DNA from: Mesobacillus subterraneus
GTDB taxonomy: Bacteria; Bacillota; Bacilli; Bacillales; Cytobacillaceae
Assembly: GCF_020524355.2 (NCBI RefSeq)
Contig: NZ_CP129019.1
Coordinates: 2,728,001-2,792,000 of the forward strand
DNA: 64,000 nt
Direction: 5' to 3'
In this document: positions 8,523-18,690 of the stretch, one piece after another
How positions within the stretch are numbered: the stretch's first letter is position 1
Layout of the letters: each line of letters starts with the position of its first letter
Made by a program: the position numbers and the translations under genes
The notes under the pieces: generated by a model
What the model saw: only the letters and a program-made list of their open reading frames with translations
The model's database searches: none
What the model was told of the DNA's origin: nothing

Positions 8523-10673
8523 ATGCTTTGTCAAAATTGCCAGGAGAAACACGCAAATATTCAGTTAAGGTTAAATTTAAACGGTAATCAGAAGCATTTA
8601 ATGCTCTGCGAAGATTGCTATCAAACAGAAAAAGAGAAATTAGGTGCTTCCTTTGGCAATCCGATGTCCGGACTTTCCGGATTTGGAGGTTCACCTTTTA
8701 ACGATATGTTCAAACAGTTTTCAGGTAATAATCACAACCCTAACCATCCCCCTTCAAATGCTGCTACGAAACCAGCTGGCGGAGGAAATGGCTTTATCGA
8801 TCAATACGGGAGAAATTTGACCCAAATCGCAAAGACTGGCTTGATTGACCCAGTAATTGGACGAGATGAAGAAGTTAAACGAGTTATCGAGATTTTAAAT
8901 AGGAGAAATAAAAATAACCCTGTCCTTATTGGTGAACCTGGTGTAGGTAAAACAGCCATCGCTGAAGGACTCGCGCTTAAGATTGTTGAAGGTGCTGTTC
9001 CTGACAAGCTCAAGAACAAGGAAGTTTATCTTTTGGATGTTGCCTCTATGGTCTCCAATACAGGAATTCGCGGCCAATTTGAGGAGAGAATGAAACAGCT
9101 TATTTCTGAATTACAGACTCGTAAAAATATCATTCTGTTCATTGATGAAGTTCACCAGCTTGTTGGTGCAGGGTCTGCAGAAGGATCCATGGATGCAGGC
9201 AATATCCTGAAGCCTGCTCTTGCCCGTGGTGAACTGCAAGTAGTTGGTGCGACAACTCTTAAAGAATATCGTCAGATTGAAAAGGATGCTGCGCTTGAGA
9301 GACGCTTTCAGCCAGTACATGTCCTCGAGCCATCAGCTGATGAAACTGTCGAAATCCTGAAAGGCATACAGTCCAAGTACGAAGATTTCCATCAGGTTTA
9401 TTTTTCCGAAGAAACAATCAAGGCATGTGTACAGCTTTCACATCGTTATATACAGGATCGATTCCTTCCTGACAAAGCAATCGATTTAATGGATGAAGCC
9501 GGCTCGAAGCTTAATCTTGCTTCTGACTACACAGATCAGAATGATGCCGAAAGCCGCCTTGCTGAAATCGCAATGGAAAAGGAAGAAGCATTGAAGCAGG
9601 AAGACTATGAGACAGCAGCAAAGCTGCGTGATGAAGAAGCAAAGCTGGATAAAGCAATCAGTGACAATGGTAATGCAGTACGCCCTGTGGTAACAGTCCA
9701 GCATATCCATGAAATCATCGAGAAGAAGACTGGAATTCCTGTGGGTAAACTTCAGGAAGATGAACAAGCAAGGATGAAGAACCTTGTTGTAAACCTTAAT
9801 GGCAAAGTGATTGGCCAGGAGGAAGCTGTCCAGAAAGTAGCTAAAGCAATCCGACGCAGCCGTGCTGTCCTGAAATCAAAGAACCGCCCAATTGGATCGT
9901 TCCTATTTGTGGGGCCAACAGGCGTTGGTAAAACAGAATTGACCAAAGCATTGGCAGAAGAGTTATTTGGCTCTAAAGATGCAATGGTTCGTCTAGACAT
10001 GAGCGAATATATGGAAAAGCACAGCGTTTCCAAACTGATTGGTTCACCCCCTGGATATGTAGGCCACGATGAAGCAGGGCAGCTGACCGAAAAGGTTCGC
10101 CGCAATCCATACAGCATCATTCTGTTGGATGAAATCGAAAAAGCTCATCCTGATGTACAGCACATGTTCCTGCAAATCCTAGAGGATGGCCGCCTGACTG
10201 ATAGCCAGGGTCGCACAGTAAGCTTCAAAGATACTGTGATCATCATGACAAGCAATGCTGGAGTCGGTCTCAGAACAATCAAGGTAGGATTCGACCAGAA
10301 CACAGCTGTCAAAGAATCAAATATCCTTGAATCACTTGGAGGCTTCTTCAAGCCAGAATTCCTGAATCGCTTCGACAGCATCATTGAATTTAAGGCACTT
10401 GAAAACAAGCATCTTCTTCAAATTGTCGACTTGATGTTAGTTGAACTGATGGAGACACTTTCAGAGCAGAACATCAGCCTTGAGGTGGAAGCTGAAGTCA
10501 AGAAAAAGCTTGCTGAGCTTGGATACCACCCCGCGTTTGGTGCACGCCCTTTACGCCGCTCGATTCAGGAACAGCTAGAGGATTCCGTCGCGGACTTCAT
10601 CCTTGAAGAGCCGGGTTCAAGTGAATTGAAAGCAGTAATTGAAAATGAAGAAATTATCATCAAACGAAAATAA
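8523..10673 (+). CDS. clpE: ATP-dependent Clp protease ATP-binding subunit ClpE
   Basis: 716 residues. The N-terminal zinc finger has Cys3, Cys6, Cys29 and Cys32, the ClpE hallmark. The first AAA+ module has Walker A GEPGVGKT near residue 138. A UVR-like coiled segment follows ([21 protein letters not shown]). The second AAA+ module has GPTGVGKT near 464 and the Clp C-terminal domain. ClpE unfolds substrates for ClpP and helps disaggregate proteins after heat shock. GGGAGG stands before ATG 8523. It is a single-gene unit with CtsR operators and a strong terminator. Confidence 0.97.
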   Translation: MLCQNCQEKHANIQLRLNLNGNQKHLMLCEDCYQTEKEKLGASFGNPMSGLSGFGGSPFNDMFKQFSGNNHNPNHPPSNAATKPAGGGNGFIDQYGRNLTQIAKTGLIDPVIGRDEEVKRVIEILNRRNKNNPVLIGEPGVGKTAIAEGLALKIVEGAVPDKLKNKEVYLLDVASMVSNTGIRGQFEERMKQLISELQTRKNIILFIDEVHQLVGAGSAEGSMDAGNILKPALARGELQVVGATTLKEYRQIEKDAALERRFQPVHVLEPSADETVEILKGIQSKYEDFHQVYFSEETIKACVQLSHRYIQDRFLPDKAIDLMDEAGSKLNLASDYTDQNDAESRLAEIAMEKEEALKQEDYETAAKLRDEEAKLDKAISDNGNAVRPVVTVQHIHEIIEKKTGIPVGKLQEDEQARMKNLVVNLNGKVIGQEEAVQKVAKAIRRSRAVLKSKNRPIGSFLFVGPTGVGKTELTKALAEELFGSKDAMVRLDMSEYMEKHSVSKLIGSPPGYVGHDEAGQLTEKVRRNPYSIILLDEIEKAHPDVQHMFLQILEDGRLTDSQGRTVSFKDTVIIMTSNAGVGLRTIKVGFDQNTAVKESNILESLGGFFKPEFLNRFDSIIEFKALENKHLLQIVDLMLVELMETLSEQNISLEVEAEVKKKLAELGYHPAFGARPLRRSIQEQLEDSVADFILEEPGSSELKAVIENEEIIIKRK

Positions 10674-10682
10674 TAACATGGG

Positions 10683-10711
10683 AGGTCCGGAGTAAATCCG
10701 GACCTTTTTTT
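10683..10711 (+). terminator. Rho-independent terminator of clpE
   Basis: AGGTCCGGA, loop GTAAA, TCCGGACCT, then a T run. Confidence 0.92.
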
Positions 10712-10882
10712 ACTTTTTTCATCTTTGAATTACTTAACGGACGGCATAGCAAACAAGGCTTTTTACACGAGATAAACACCAATCCGAAAAAACTATTTGA
10801 AATTTTTACACTTAAAAAATGAAATCTACATAGAAGACATATAGAATAAGAGAATAACTATGAAAGAAATGAGGTAAACCAA

Positions 10883-13800
10883 ATGGGTTTTTTGACAAGA
10901 TTCAGTCTTAAAAATGCTTTTGCAGTTTTTATCATCTCCTTTTTATTGATACTCGGCGGATTGTATTCCTTCACTCGCCTGAAGGTCGATTTACTGCCGA
11001 ATATCGAGTTCCCACAACTTTCTGTTGAAGTCATTTATCCAGGGGCATCGCCTCAGGATATAAATGAGCAAGTGACAGAGAAGCTAGAAACCAAATTCAA
11101 GGGAATTGATGGACTCAAGAAACTGCAGAGTTCTTCTTTTGAAAGCATCTCAATCATCAATCTAGAATTTCCTTTTGACACCGAACTGGATGATGCTGAA
11201 CAGCAGGTCAATTCCTTCATCAAGGAGGCAGGCCTTCCTGAAAATGTACAGACAAATGTAAACCGATTTTCTTTTGGTACATTTCCTATTTTCAATATCT
11301 CATTGTTCGCCAAAGACAATCAGGATCTCGAAAATCTTGTAAATGAAGAAATCATTCCTGAACTGAATAAAATTCAGGGAATCAACAGTGTTTCAGTTGG
11401 AGGCATGACAGAAGATATCCTTCAAATTACCATTGACCAGGATAAAGCAACTCAACTTGGCCTTAACTTGAATGAAATTAAAGAAACAATCAATGCTAAG
11501 AAATTCAGCTTCCCTGCTGGAAATCTTACTGAAAACGAAATCCAGGTTCCTGTAAGGGTCCAGGAGAAAATTGAAGAAATCAATGAACTCGAAAACTTGG
11601 TGATACAGTCAAAATTCGTGCCTAATGCACCACCAGTTAAGCTGGGGGATATTGCGTCAATTGAGGTAGTAACCGAAAAACCTGAGATCACACGATACAA
11701 TGAAAAAGAATCTTTATCTATGGCTATCACGAAAAAGCAGGATGCAAATACGGTCGAAGTTGCAGAGAAGGTTTTAGCGGTTATTAACAGCTATGATGAC
11801 CGTCTCGAATACGCAATTGGTTTCGATTCCGCTGAAGGAATTGAAAAATCGGTAAATACACTGGTTAAAGAAGGCTTGCTCGGAGCCCTGTTCGCTTCAA
11901 TCGCTGTACTTATTTTCCTTAAGAATTTCAGGGCGACGATTATTGCGATTGTATCGATTCCACTTTCTCTATTGATATCGTCCATATTCTTGAATCAGCT
12001 GGACATTTCATTGAACATCATGACACTTGGCGGAATGGCAGTAGCCGTTGGCCGTGTAGTGGATGATAGTATTGTTGTTATTGAGAACATTTTCCGCAGA
12101 GTCCGGAAAACGAATAAAGCCATGACCGATGATTTGATCCAGGATTCCACAAAGGAAATCCTTAAGGCAATCACATCATCAACTATAACCACAGTTGTTG
12201 TATTCTTGCCATTAGGACTTGTGGGAGGAATTACCGGGGAATTTTTCCTACCTTTTGCTCTAACTATTGTATTTTCTTTGCTCGCATCATTAATTGTAGC
12301 CGTTACAATCGTCCCTATCCTTGCAAAATTCTCATTCAAGAAGGTGCCGAAAGAAGAGAAAGAAGGCGCGCTGCAAAGAGCATATGGAGCTTCAATCAAA
12401 TGGTCGCTGAACCATAAAGCCCTTGTCATTTTCCTGTCCATTGCCTTGCTTGCTGGCTCTGGGTTCCTTGTCAAAGGACTTGGGTTCACATTCATCCCGA
12501 ATGAGGAGCAAAAGTTATTAGTCGCTACTTTCCAGCTGCCCTCTTCGACGACGCTTGAGAAGACAAATGAAGTCTCTGTAGAGGTCGAGAACATGTTCGC
12601 AGAGCAAAAAGAAATTAATGATGTTACCGTTGGAATCGGCAGCCGGGACTTCCAAACTGGTCTTAAACGCCAGAACCAGGCAAACTATTTTATCAGTCTT
12701 GGAGACGGTGTAAGTGTTTCAGAGTTTATACCTGAGCTGGAAAAAGAAATGGAGGAAATCGTTCTATCAATCGAGCCTGATGCTAAAATCGGCATCCAGG
12801 AGCAATCTACAGGCGGACCTCCATCAAATAGTAATGTCAACATTGACCTGTACTCTACTGATCTGACCGCCTTGCAGGACGCGGCTGCGCGGGTGGAAGA
12901 TTACATGATGAAGCAGGATGACTTAAAATATGTTTCTAATAATTTTTCCGAGAAGCAAAAACAAGTGATTGTCGACATCGACCCTGAAAAATCTGCACAA
13001 TTAGGGATTTCAGGATTCCAAATCCTTGGTACAATCACAGATAAAACAAAGCCCGTTGATGCTGGCTTAATGAAACTTGGCGGTGAAGAGCGACGTGTTT
13101 CCATCACCTATGATGAAAAGTCCGAAACAATCGAAGATCTTAAAAATACCGTCATCTTTACCCAACAAGGACCGGTTCCAATTACCGAAATCGCCAATAT
13201 CACGGAAACGGAAGCATTCACTTCAATCCAGAAATTAGATGGCAAGATATTCGCCCGAGTTTCTGCACAAATTGATTCAAATGATATTAGAACCGTTTCG
13301 AATACCGTTATAAATGGTGTCCAAAACGATATCGACCTACCTGATGGTGTTTCCCTAGAGGGCGGAGGAGGCAGTGATGAGACAATCGAAACCTTCACTC
13401 AGCTAGGTATCGCAATGATCGTAGCTATCGGACTTGTGTATTTGACCATGCTGATTACATTCGGTCAGGCAAGGATTCCGTTCATTATCCTTTCTTCTTT
13501 GATTTTCGTGCCAATCGGCTCCCTGCTTGGCCTCTGGATTGCCGATGAGCCAATGTCAGTAAGTGTCATGATCGGACTGCTGATGTTGATTGGTATCGTT
13601 ACGACAAATGCAATAGTTATGGTAGACCGAATTGGTCAGAACCGGACAGAAAAAGGGATGCCTATCCGCGAGGCGCTTGTAGAAGCAGGTATTACAAGGC
13701 TCCGCCCAATCCTGATGACAGCCTTTGCGACAATCGCAGCATTGATCCCATTGGCGCTTACCACTTCATCAGGTACATTGATTTCAAAAGGGCTGGCAGT

Positions 13801-13909
13801 AACCGTCATTGGCGGACTTACCTCGTCTACCCTGCTGACATTGATTTTGATTCCAGTCATTTATGAAGTGTTTTTCTTCAGACAGGTGAAAAAAGAACGT
13901 AGTATGTAA
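10883..13909 (+). CDS. RND-family efflux transporter (AcrB/SwrC-type permease)
   Basis: 1008 residues with the RND plan: one N-terminal helix, a large extracytoplasmic loop, six helices, a second loop and five helices. TM4 carries GRVVDDSIVVIENIF, with the Asp-Asp proton relay pair. PGASPQDINEQVTEKLE is the usual start of the porter domain. Gram-positive members such as SwrC export lipopeptides and amphiphilic drugs using the proton gradient without an outer-membrane channel. No adaptor gene lies next to it. A second, frameshifted RND gene is at 52275-55545. Substrate unknown. Confidence 0.9.
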   Translation: MGFLTRFSLKNAFAVFIISFLLILGGLYSFTRLKVDLLPNIEFPQLSVEVIYPGASPQDINEQVTEKLETKFKGIDGLKKLQSSSFESISIINLEFPFDTELDDAEQQVNSFIKEAGLPENVQTNVNRFSFGTFPIFNISLFAKDNQDLENLVNEEIIPELNKIQGINSVSVGGMTEDILQITIDQDKATQLGLNLNEIKETINAKKFSFPAGNLTENEIQVPVRVQEKIEEINELENLVIQSKFVPNAPPVKLGDIASIEVVTEKPEITRYNEKESLSMAITKKQDANTVEVAEKVLAVINSYDDRLEYAIGFDSAEGIEKSVNTLVKEGLLGALFASIAVLIFLKNFRATIIAIVSIPLSLLISSIFLNQLDISLNIMTLGGMAVAVGRVVDDSIVVIENIFRRVRKTNKAMTDDLIQDSTKEILKAITSSTITTVVVFLPLGLVGGITGEFFLPFALTIVFSLLASLIVAVTIVPILAKFSFKKVPKEEKEGALQRAYGASIKWSLNHKALVIFLSIALLAGSGFLVKGLGFTFIPNEEQKLLVATFQLPSSTTLEKTNEVSVEVENMFAEQKEINDVTVGIGSRDFQTGLKRQNQANYFISLGDGVSVSEFIPELEKEMEEIVLSIEPDAKIGIQEQSTGGPPSNSNVNIDLYSTDLTALQDAAARVEDYMMKQDDLKYVSNNFSEKQKQVIVDIDPEKSAQLGISGFQILGTITDKTKPVDAGLMKLGGEERRVSITYDEKSETIEDLKNTVIFTQQGPVPITEIANITETEAFTSIQKLDGKIFARVSAQIDSNDIRTVSNTVINGVQNDIDLPDGVSLEGGGGSDETIETFTQLGIAMIVAIGLVYLTMLITFGQARIPFIILSSLIFVPIGSLLGLWIADEPMSVSVMIGLLMLIGIVTTNAIVMVDRIGQNRTEKGMPIREALVEAGITRLRPILMTAFATIAALIPLALTTSSGTLISKGLAVTVIGGLTSSTLLTLILIPVIYEVFFFRQVKKERSM

Positions 13910-13913
13910 AATG

Positions 13914-13943
13914 AAAGCCCGCATGTACATGCGGGCTTTTTGT
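13914..13943 (+). terminator. Terminator of the RND gene
   Basis: AAAGCCCGCATG / CATGCGGGCTTT followed by TTG. The stem is a perfect palindrome except for its two central bases (TA). Confidence 0.88.
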
Positions 13944-13962
13944 AAGCTCTAAAGCGGAATCA

Positions 13963-14633
13963 TACCCTTATGTAAGCTTTTTCACCTCTATAAGGGTATC
14001 GTTCTTGCCGTATCTTATCCTTATGCAAGGTATTTCACCTCTATAAGGGTATCGTTCTTGCAGTATCTTACCCTTATGTAAGCTTTTTCACCTCTATAAG
14101 GATATCGTTCTTGCCGTATCTTACCCTTATGTTAGCTTTTTCACCTCTATAAGGGTATCGTTCTTGCCGTATCTTACCCTTATGTAAGCTTTTTCACCTC
14201 TATAAGGATATCGTTCTTGCCGTATCTTACCCTTATGCAAGCTTTTTCACCTCTATAAGGGTATCATTCTTGCTGTATCTTATCCTTATGCAAGGTATTT
14301 CACCTCTATAAGGGTATCATTCTTGCTGTATCTTACCCTTATGTAAGCTTTTTCACCTCTATAAGGGTATCGTTCTTGCCGTATCTTATCCTTATGCAAG
14401 GTATTTCACCTCTATAAGGGTATCGTTCTTGCTGTATCTTACCCTTATGCAAGGTATTTCACCTCTATAAGGGTATCGTTCTTGCTGTATCTTACCCTTA
14501 TGAAAACTTTTTCATCTCTATAAGGATATCGTTCTTGCCGTATCTTATCCTTATGCAAGGTATTTCACCTCTATAAGGGTATCGTTTTTGCTGTATCTTA
14601 CCCTTATGTAAGCTTTTTCACCTCTATTAGGAA
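13963..14633. repeat. 53-bp tandem repeat array, 12 full units plus a partial one
   Basis: Units start TACCCTTATG at 13963 and recur exactly every 53 bp up to 14599, the partial 13th. Each contains TACCCTTAT, an 18-base loop with TTTTTCACCTCT, and ATAAGGGTA, so each unit can form a hairpin. Neighbouring units can also pair (GGGTA with TACCC). Units differ by a few substitutions (TACCC/TATCC, AAGGGTA/AAGGATA, TGTAAGC/TGCAAGG), and mosaic variants indicate old recombination. No reading frame is kept. No CRISPR-like unique spacers. It lies between convergent genes. Confidence 0.95.
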
Positions 14634-14687
14634 CCTTTACTAACGTAATGATAACGAATACAACAATGCAAATTAAAAAAACTACCA

Positions 14688-14721
14688 AAAAAACTGCAGA
14701 CAACTGATTTTTGTCTGCAGT
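14688..14721 (-). terminator. Terminator of the M3 peptidase gene
   Basis: On the minus strand ACTGCAGACAA, a short loop, TTGTCTGCAGT, then seven T. Confidence 0.9.
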
Positions 14722-14757
14722 CTGAAACGAAGCCGCTAAGAGCTTCGCTTTTCCTAT

Positions 14758-16452
14758 TTATAGCTTACTGTCGTCAACAGAATTAAGCCAACTTTCAATT
14801 TCGCCAATTACTGATTCAACACAGCCTTCTTCAAATGGGGAAATAAGGTTTGCTTCCTTGACAAGGTCAGTGAAAGCCATGCTTCCTCCCAGCTTGCACA
14901 GGTTAGCGTAATCCTTCCATGCTTCTTCCTGATTTTCTCTTGAACGCTTCCAGAACTGGAATGCACAAATTTGCGCAAGTGTGTAATCGATATAGTAAAA
15001 AGGTGAATTATAAATATGACCCTGTCGTTGCCAGAATCCGCCTTCTTCTAAATAAGTATTTCCATCATAATCTTTATGCGGGAGGTACTTCTTCTCGATC
15101 TCACGCCATTGCTGCTTTCTTTCTGCAGGTGTAGCTTCCGGATTTTCGTACACCCAATGCTGGAATTCGTCAACAGATACTCCGTATGGCATGAATAATA
15201 AACCACTGCTTAGGTGTGAGAATTTATATTTATCGGTATCTTCCTTGAAAAATAGGTCCATCCATGGCTAAGTAAAGAATTCCATGCTCATTGAGTGGAT
15301 TTCGCAAGCTTCATAAGTTGGCCAATTATATTCCGGAATTTCAAAATGACGGCTAGAATATACCTGGAAGGCGTGGACTGCTTCATGTGTCAGGACATCA
15401 ATATCACCTGAGGTTCCGTTAAAATTCGAGAATATGTATGGTGACTTATAATTCTCAATGTATGTGCAATATCCGCCGCCAGCTTTACCTTTCTTTGCGA
15501 CAAGGTCCATCAGGTTATTTTCATTCATGTAACGGAAAAATCCACCTGTCTCTGGCGACAGCTCATCATACATTTTCTGCCCGTTTTCAATGATCCACTC
15601 AGGAGTTCCCTTTGGTGCTGCATTCCCGGTTTTGAATCCGAATGGCTCATCATAGTATCTTAATTCTTCGGCACCGATACGGTTCTTCTGTCGTTCCTTT
15701 AGCTTTGTTGCAAGCGGTACAATGTATTTGTGGACCTGGTCTCTGAAGGCTGCTACCATGCTGCTGTCATAATCAGTGCGGAACATTCGGTAGTATGCCA
15801 ACTCTACAAAGTTGCTGTAGCCAAGTTTGTGGGCCATTTCTGTCCTGACTTTTACAAGTTCATCATAAATGCGGTCAAATTCTTCTCCGTGCTCAGAGAA
15901 GAATGCGAATTTCGCTTCACTTGCTTTCTTTCTCGTTTCACGATCTTTCGACTCGGTAAAAGGATCAAGCTGCGCAAGTGTACGCTCTTCGCCTTCAAAC
16001 ATAATTTTTGCTGATGCCACTAGTTTTGTATACTCAGTTGAAAGCTTATTTTCCTTCTGCATCAATGGAACTAATTCTGGTGAGAATTGTTTTAATTGAG
16101 CTTCAGCCAGAGCGAATAGCTGACGACCCCATTTTGCTTCAAGCTCATCACGGTAACGAGATGAAATAAGTGATTCATAATACTTTGTTACCAAACCTTC
16201 TACCTGTGGAGCGAGTTCGTCCAGGAAATCCTGCTCCTGCTTATAGAATTCATCCTCGGTATCAATTGAATGGCGAATATAGCAAAGATTGAACATGGTT
16301 CCAACATCGTTACGCAAATCGTTGATTCCATTCATCGCTATGCTTTGTTCCTCAACAGATCCAGCATTATTGAATTGTTCAAGCAGTTTATCGAACTTGG
16401 CAGAGACCTCATCCAAATTCGGACGTGTATATGTATATTGCTCAAATTTCAT
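14758..16452 (-). pseudogene. M3 family oligoendopeptidase (PepF-type), interrupted by in-frame TAG
   Basis: One frame of 565 codons runs from ATG 16452 to TAA 14758 with a single internal stop, TAG at 15268-15270. The zinc motif HEAVH and the downstream Glu ligand region EACEIHSMSMEFF lie just before the stop. After it come PWMDLFFKEDTDKYKFSHL and about 165 more residues. From memory, close homologs read MEFFTWPWM here, so TGG has become TAG. The total length fits the ~564-residue M3 oligoendopeptidase subfamily that cuts short peptides in the cytoplasm. The truncated 394-residue product would lack the C-terminal helices closing the active site. Sequencing error, real nonsense mutation and suppression cannot be separated here. 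Confidence 0.85.
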
Positions 16453-16575
16453 GGTATTGCCCCCTTTACCTTTATAAGGGATGTATGCTCATCCCATCTC
16501 TATCCTATTCTACGGATATTCCTTGTTTTCCTTTTAATTACTTGTTCTTTTCATCAAATACAAGAAAAAAACAAT

Positions 16576-16602
16576 AAAAAAACGGCTTCTGCCGTTTTTA
16601 AT
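16576..16602 (-). terminator. Terminator of the MarR-type gene
   Basis: AAAAACGGC-TTCT-GCCGTTTTT overlapping the stop codon of the 16598-17035 gene. Confidence 0.85.
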
Positions 16603-17035
16603 ATTTGCTTACAGAAAGACCCAGCTTTTTTAACAATTCAATTGCTGAATCTTTTTCATCATCATTCAGGCTATCCATAAGATCATGGATCAATGCGCTA
16701 TGTTCTGGAAAAATTTCCTCTATCAATTTTCTTCCATCATCAGAAATTTTCGCATATGTTACCCTGCGGTCTTTCGGGCAGGCTACTCTATTTAAGTATC
16801 CCTTTTCTTCAAGTTTATCGACAACATAGGTAATACTGCCGCTTGCCAGCAGAATCTTCCCCCCGATTTGCTGCAATGGCTGTTCACCCTTGTGATATAG
16901 GAGTTCAAGAACAGCAAATTCAGTCGGGTTGAGACCATTTTTTTGGATGACCTTGTTCACCTTTTCATTAACAGCTCTGTATGCTCTCGATAATACAATA
17001 AATAACTTTAAAGATTTTTCATTTTCAATGTTCAT
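16598..17035 (-). CDS. mhqR: MarR-family transcriptional regulator, MhqR/YkvE-like
   Basis: 145 residues. The winged-helix core includes LNPTEFAVLELLYHKGEQPLQ (21-residue stretch split in the family as LNPTEFAVLELL and YHKGEQPLQ), ASGSITYVVDKLEEKGYL (recognition helix) and CPKDRRVTYAKIS (wing). This resembles B. subtilis MhqR, which senses quinone-like electrophiles and represses mhq detoxification genes. No Cys lies near the N-terminus, unlike OhrR; one Cys is at the wing (ACPKDRR). mhqR (ykvE) also lies near clpE in B. subtilis. No target operon with an obvious operator is adjacent. Confidence 0.75.
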   Translation of the reverse strand: MNIENEKSLKLFIVLSRAYRAVNEKVNKVIQKNGLNPTEFAVLELLYHKGEQPLQQIGGKILLASGSITYVVDKLEEKGYLNRVACPKDRRVTYAKISDDGRKLIEEIFPEHSALIHDLMDSLNDDEKDSAIELLKKLGLSVSKY

Positions 17036-17264
17036 TCAATTTCATTCCTTTACCTTAAACGACTAAGTCATAAATAGAGTATATCTGAATTTGTTGTTTT
17101 TATCAGTATTTCCCTTAATTTTATAAGAAAAACTAATTAATGTCTCTAAAAATAGGGATTACCGGTCCTGCCGCAAGAGAATATCCTCAGTACTAAGTTT
17201 AAAACTCACGCAATTGAGGGAAAAATACGGTCATCAACACAACAATGAATTAGGAGTGGCTTGA

Positions 17265-17834
17265 ATGAAAAAGGGTTTAGGAATTGTTATCGGCTTGTTC
17301 GTATTATTAGGAATTTTTATCATGATGGGAGTTGGCAGTTACAATAACTTCGTGGCTGAAGAAGAGAATGTCAATAATGCGTATGCTCAGGTAGAGAACC
17401 AGCTTCAGAGAAGGCTCGATCTAATCCCTAACCTTGTCAACTCAGTCAAGGGTTATGCAGCTCATGAAAAAGAAGTCATACAATCTATTTCAGATGCACG
17501 CGCAAGGTTAGCCGGAGCAAATACACCCGAAGAACAGGCGACCGCTAATGCCGAGTTGTCCGGCGCATTAAGCCGCTTGCTTGTGGTTGTTGAGAACTAT
17601 CCAAACCTGAAGGCGGACAAGCAGTTCACTCAACTGATGGATGAGCTTGCGGGAACTGAGAACAGATTGGCTGTGGCCAGGAAGGATTATAATGACCAGG
17701 TATCCGTATTCAACAGGAAAGTAAAGCAATTTCCAGGTGCCATTATTGCAAACATAACAGGTTTTGATGAGAAGGAATACTTCAAGGCAGACCCTCAGGC
17801 ACAGGAAGCCCCTGAGGTTGATTTTGGAGGCTGA
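17265..17834 (+). CDS. LemA family protein
   Basis: 189 residues. An N-terminal membrane anchor is followed by [38 protein letters not shown] and [20 protein letters not shown], all LemA signatures of a helical-bundle domain. AGGAG precedes ATG 17265. The TPM-domain gene starts three bases downstream, a widespread pairing. The exact role is unknown; these proteins are linked to envelope stress or membrane protein turnover. The 229 bp upstream have no recognisable operator. Confidence 0.9.
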   Translation: MKKGLGIVIGLFVLLGIFIMMGVGSYNNFVAEEENVNNAYAQVENQLQRRLDLIPNLVNSVKGYAAHEKEVIQSISDARARLAGANTPEEQATANAELSGALSRLLVVVENYPNLKADKQFTQLMDELAGTENRLAVARKDYNDQVSVFNRKVKQFPGAIIANITGFDEKEYFKADPQAQEAPEVDFGG

Positions 17835-17836
17835 CG

Positions 17837-18571
17837 ATGAACAAAAAAAGATTCCCTGACCTTGCAGTAATACTTGGCATCTTGCTATTTCTGCTCCCGG
17901 CCGGGGCAATCGCGGCACCAAATGAGATACCTGCTCCAGTTGGTGATATTTATGTCCAGGATTTCGCAAATGTTTTAAGTGAGAACGAGGAAATACAATT
18001 AAAAAACATCGGAAGATCGATTGAAGACCAGACTACTTCCCAGATTGCGGTCCTTACGGTTGAGTCGATCGGAGAGTCAAGTATCGAAGAATATTCTGTT
18101 GAAGCTTACCGAAAATTTGGGCTTGGAACGCAAGAAAACGATAATGGTGTGCTGCTTGTAATAGCTATGCAGGAAAAGAAAATCAGGATAGAAGTCGGGT
18201 ATGGACTTGAAGGAATTATCCCTGACGGCAAGGCTGGGCGAATCCTTGATGAATTTGCGATTCCCCACCTGCAAAATGGGCAGCCAAGCCTTGCTGTCAT
18301 GAATGCGTATCAGGCACTTGCAAACGAAGTCTCAGGAACTAATGAATTCGGGACTGCTCCTCGTGATGCCCAGCAGCAGGACTTGCCCATACCATCCTGG
18401 CTGCTCATCATCATCGTAATCGGCGTCGTAGTCCTCGATTTTATGTTCTTTGGCGGCACCCTCACCTACCTTTTGTTATCAATCATATCAAGAGGCGGCG
18501 GTGGTGGTGGTGGTCCGCGAGGCGGCGGTGGCGGATCTTCCGGAGGCGGCGGTGCCAGCCGTGGATGGTGA
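17837..18571 (+). CDS. TPM domain membrane protein (YgcG family)
   Basis: 244 residues: a signal peptide, a TPM domain beginning VGDIYVQDFANVLSENEE and containing RIEVGYGLEGIIPDG, a membrane helix near 186-208 and a glycine-rich C-terminal tail. The TPM domain sits outside the membrane; plant and bacterial relatives act as an acid phosphatase or a photosystem repair factor. It is encoded just after LemA, so the two proteins likely act together. The Gly-rich tail gives locally biased GGC/GGT codons. Confidence 0.88.
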   Translation: MNKKRFPDLAVILGILLFLLPAGAIAAPNEIPAPVGDIYVQDFANVLSENEEIQLKNIGRSIEDQTTSQIAVLTVESIGESSIEEYSVEAYRKFGLGTQENDNGVLLVIAMQEKKIRIEVGYGLEGIIPDGKAGRILDEFAIPHLQNGQPSLAVMNAYQALANEVSGTNEFGTAPRDAQQQDLPIPSWLLIIIVIGVVVLDFMFFGGTLTYLLLSIISRGGGGGGGPRGGGGGSSGGGGASRGW

Positions 18572-18572
18572 T

Positions 18573-18624
18573 AAGAAAAGCGCAAGCCACTTCGTCAGCT
18601 GCGACAAGAGTTGAAGATGGACAT
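18573..18624 (+). repeat. Dispersed modular repeat, copy 2 (decayed)
   Basis: AGAAAAGCGCAAGCC, then GCGACAAGAGTTGAAGATGGACA. It keeps both ends of the family but only ~50 bp in all, directly after the TPM gene stop. Confidence 0.65.
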
Positions 18625-18659
18625 TTCACAAGGTAAAATACACACCCAAACTCCATCCT

Positions 18660-18690
18660 AAAACACCAGAAACAACCTGGTGTTTTCCTT
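18660..18690. terminator. Bidirectional terminator
   Basis: AAAACACCAG, loop AAACAAC, CTGGTGTTTT. It sits between the converging TPM gene and the phosphotransferase gene. Confidence 0.85.

Noticed and set aside
13963..14633. Possible CRISPR array in the 53-bp repeats
   Set aside because: The whole unit repeats; there are no unique spacers between constant repeats and no cas genes nearby.
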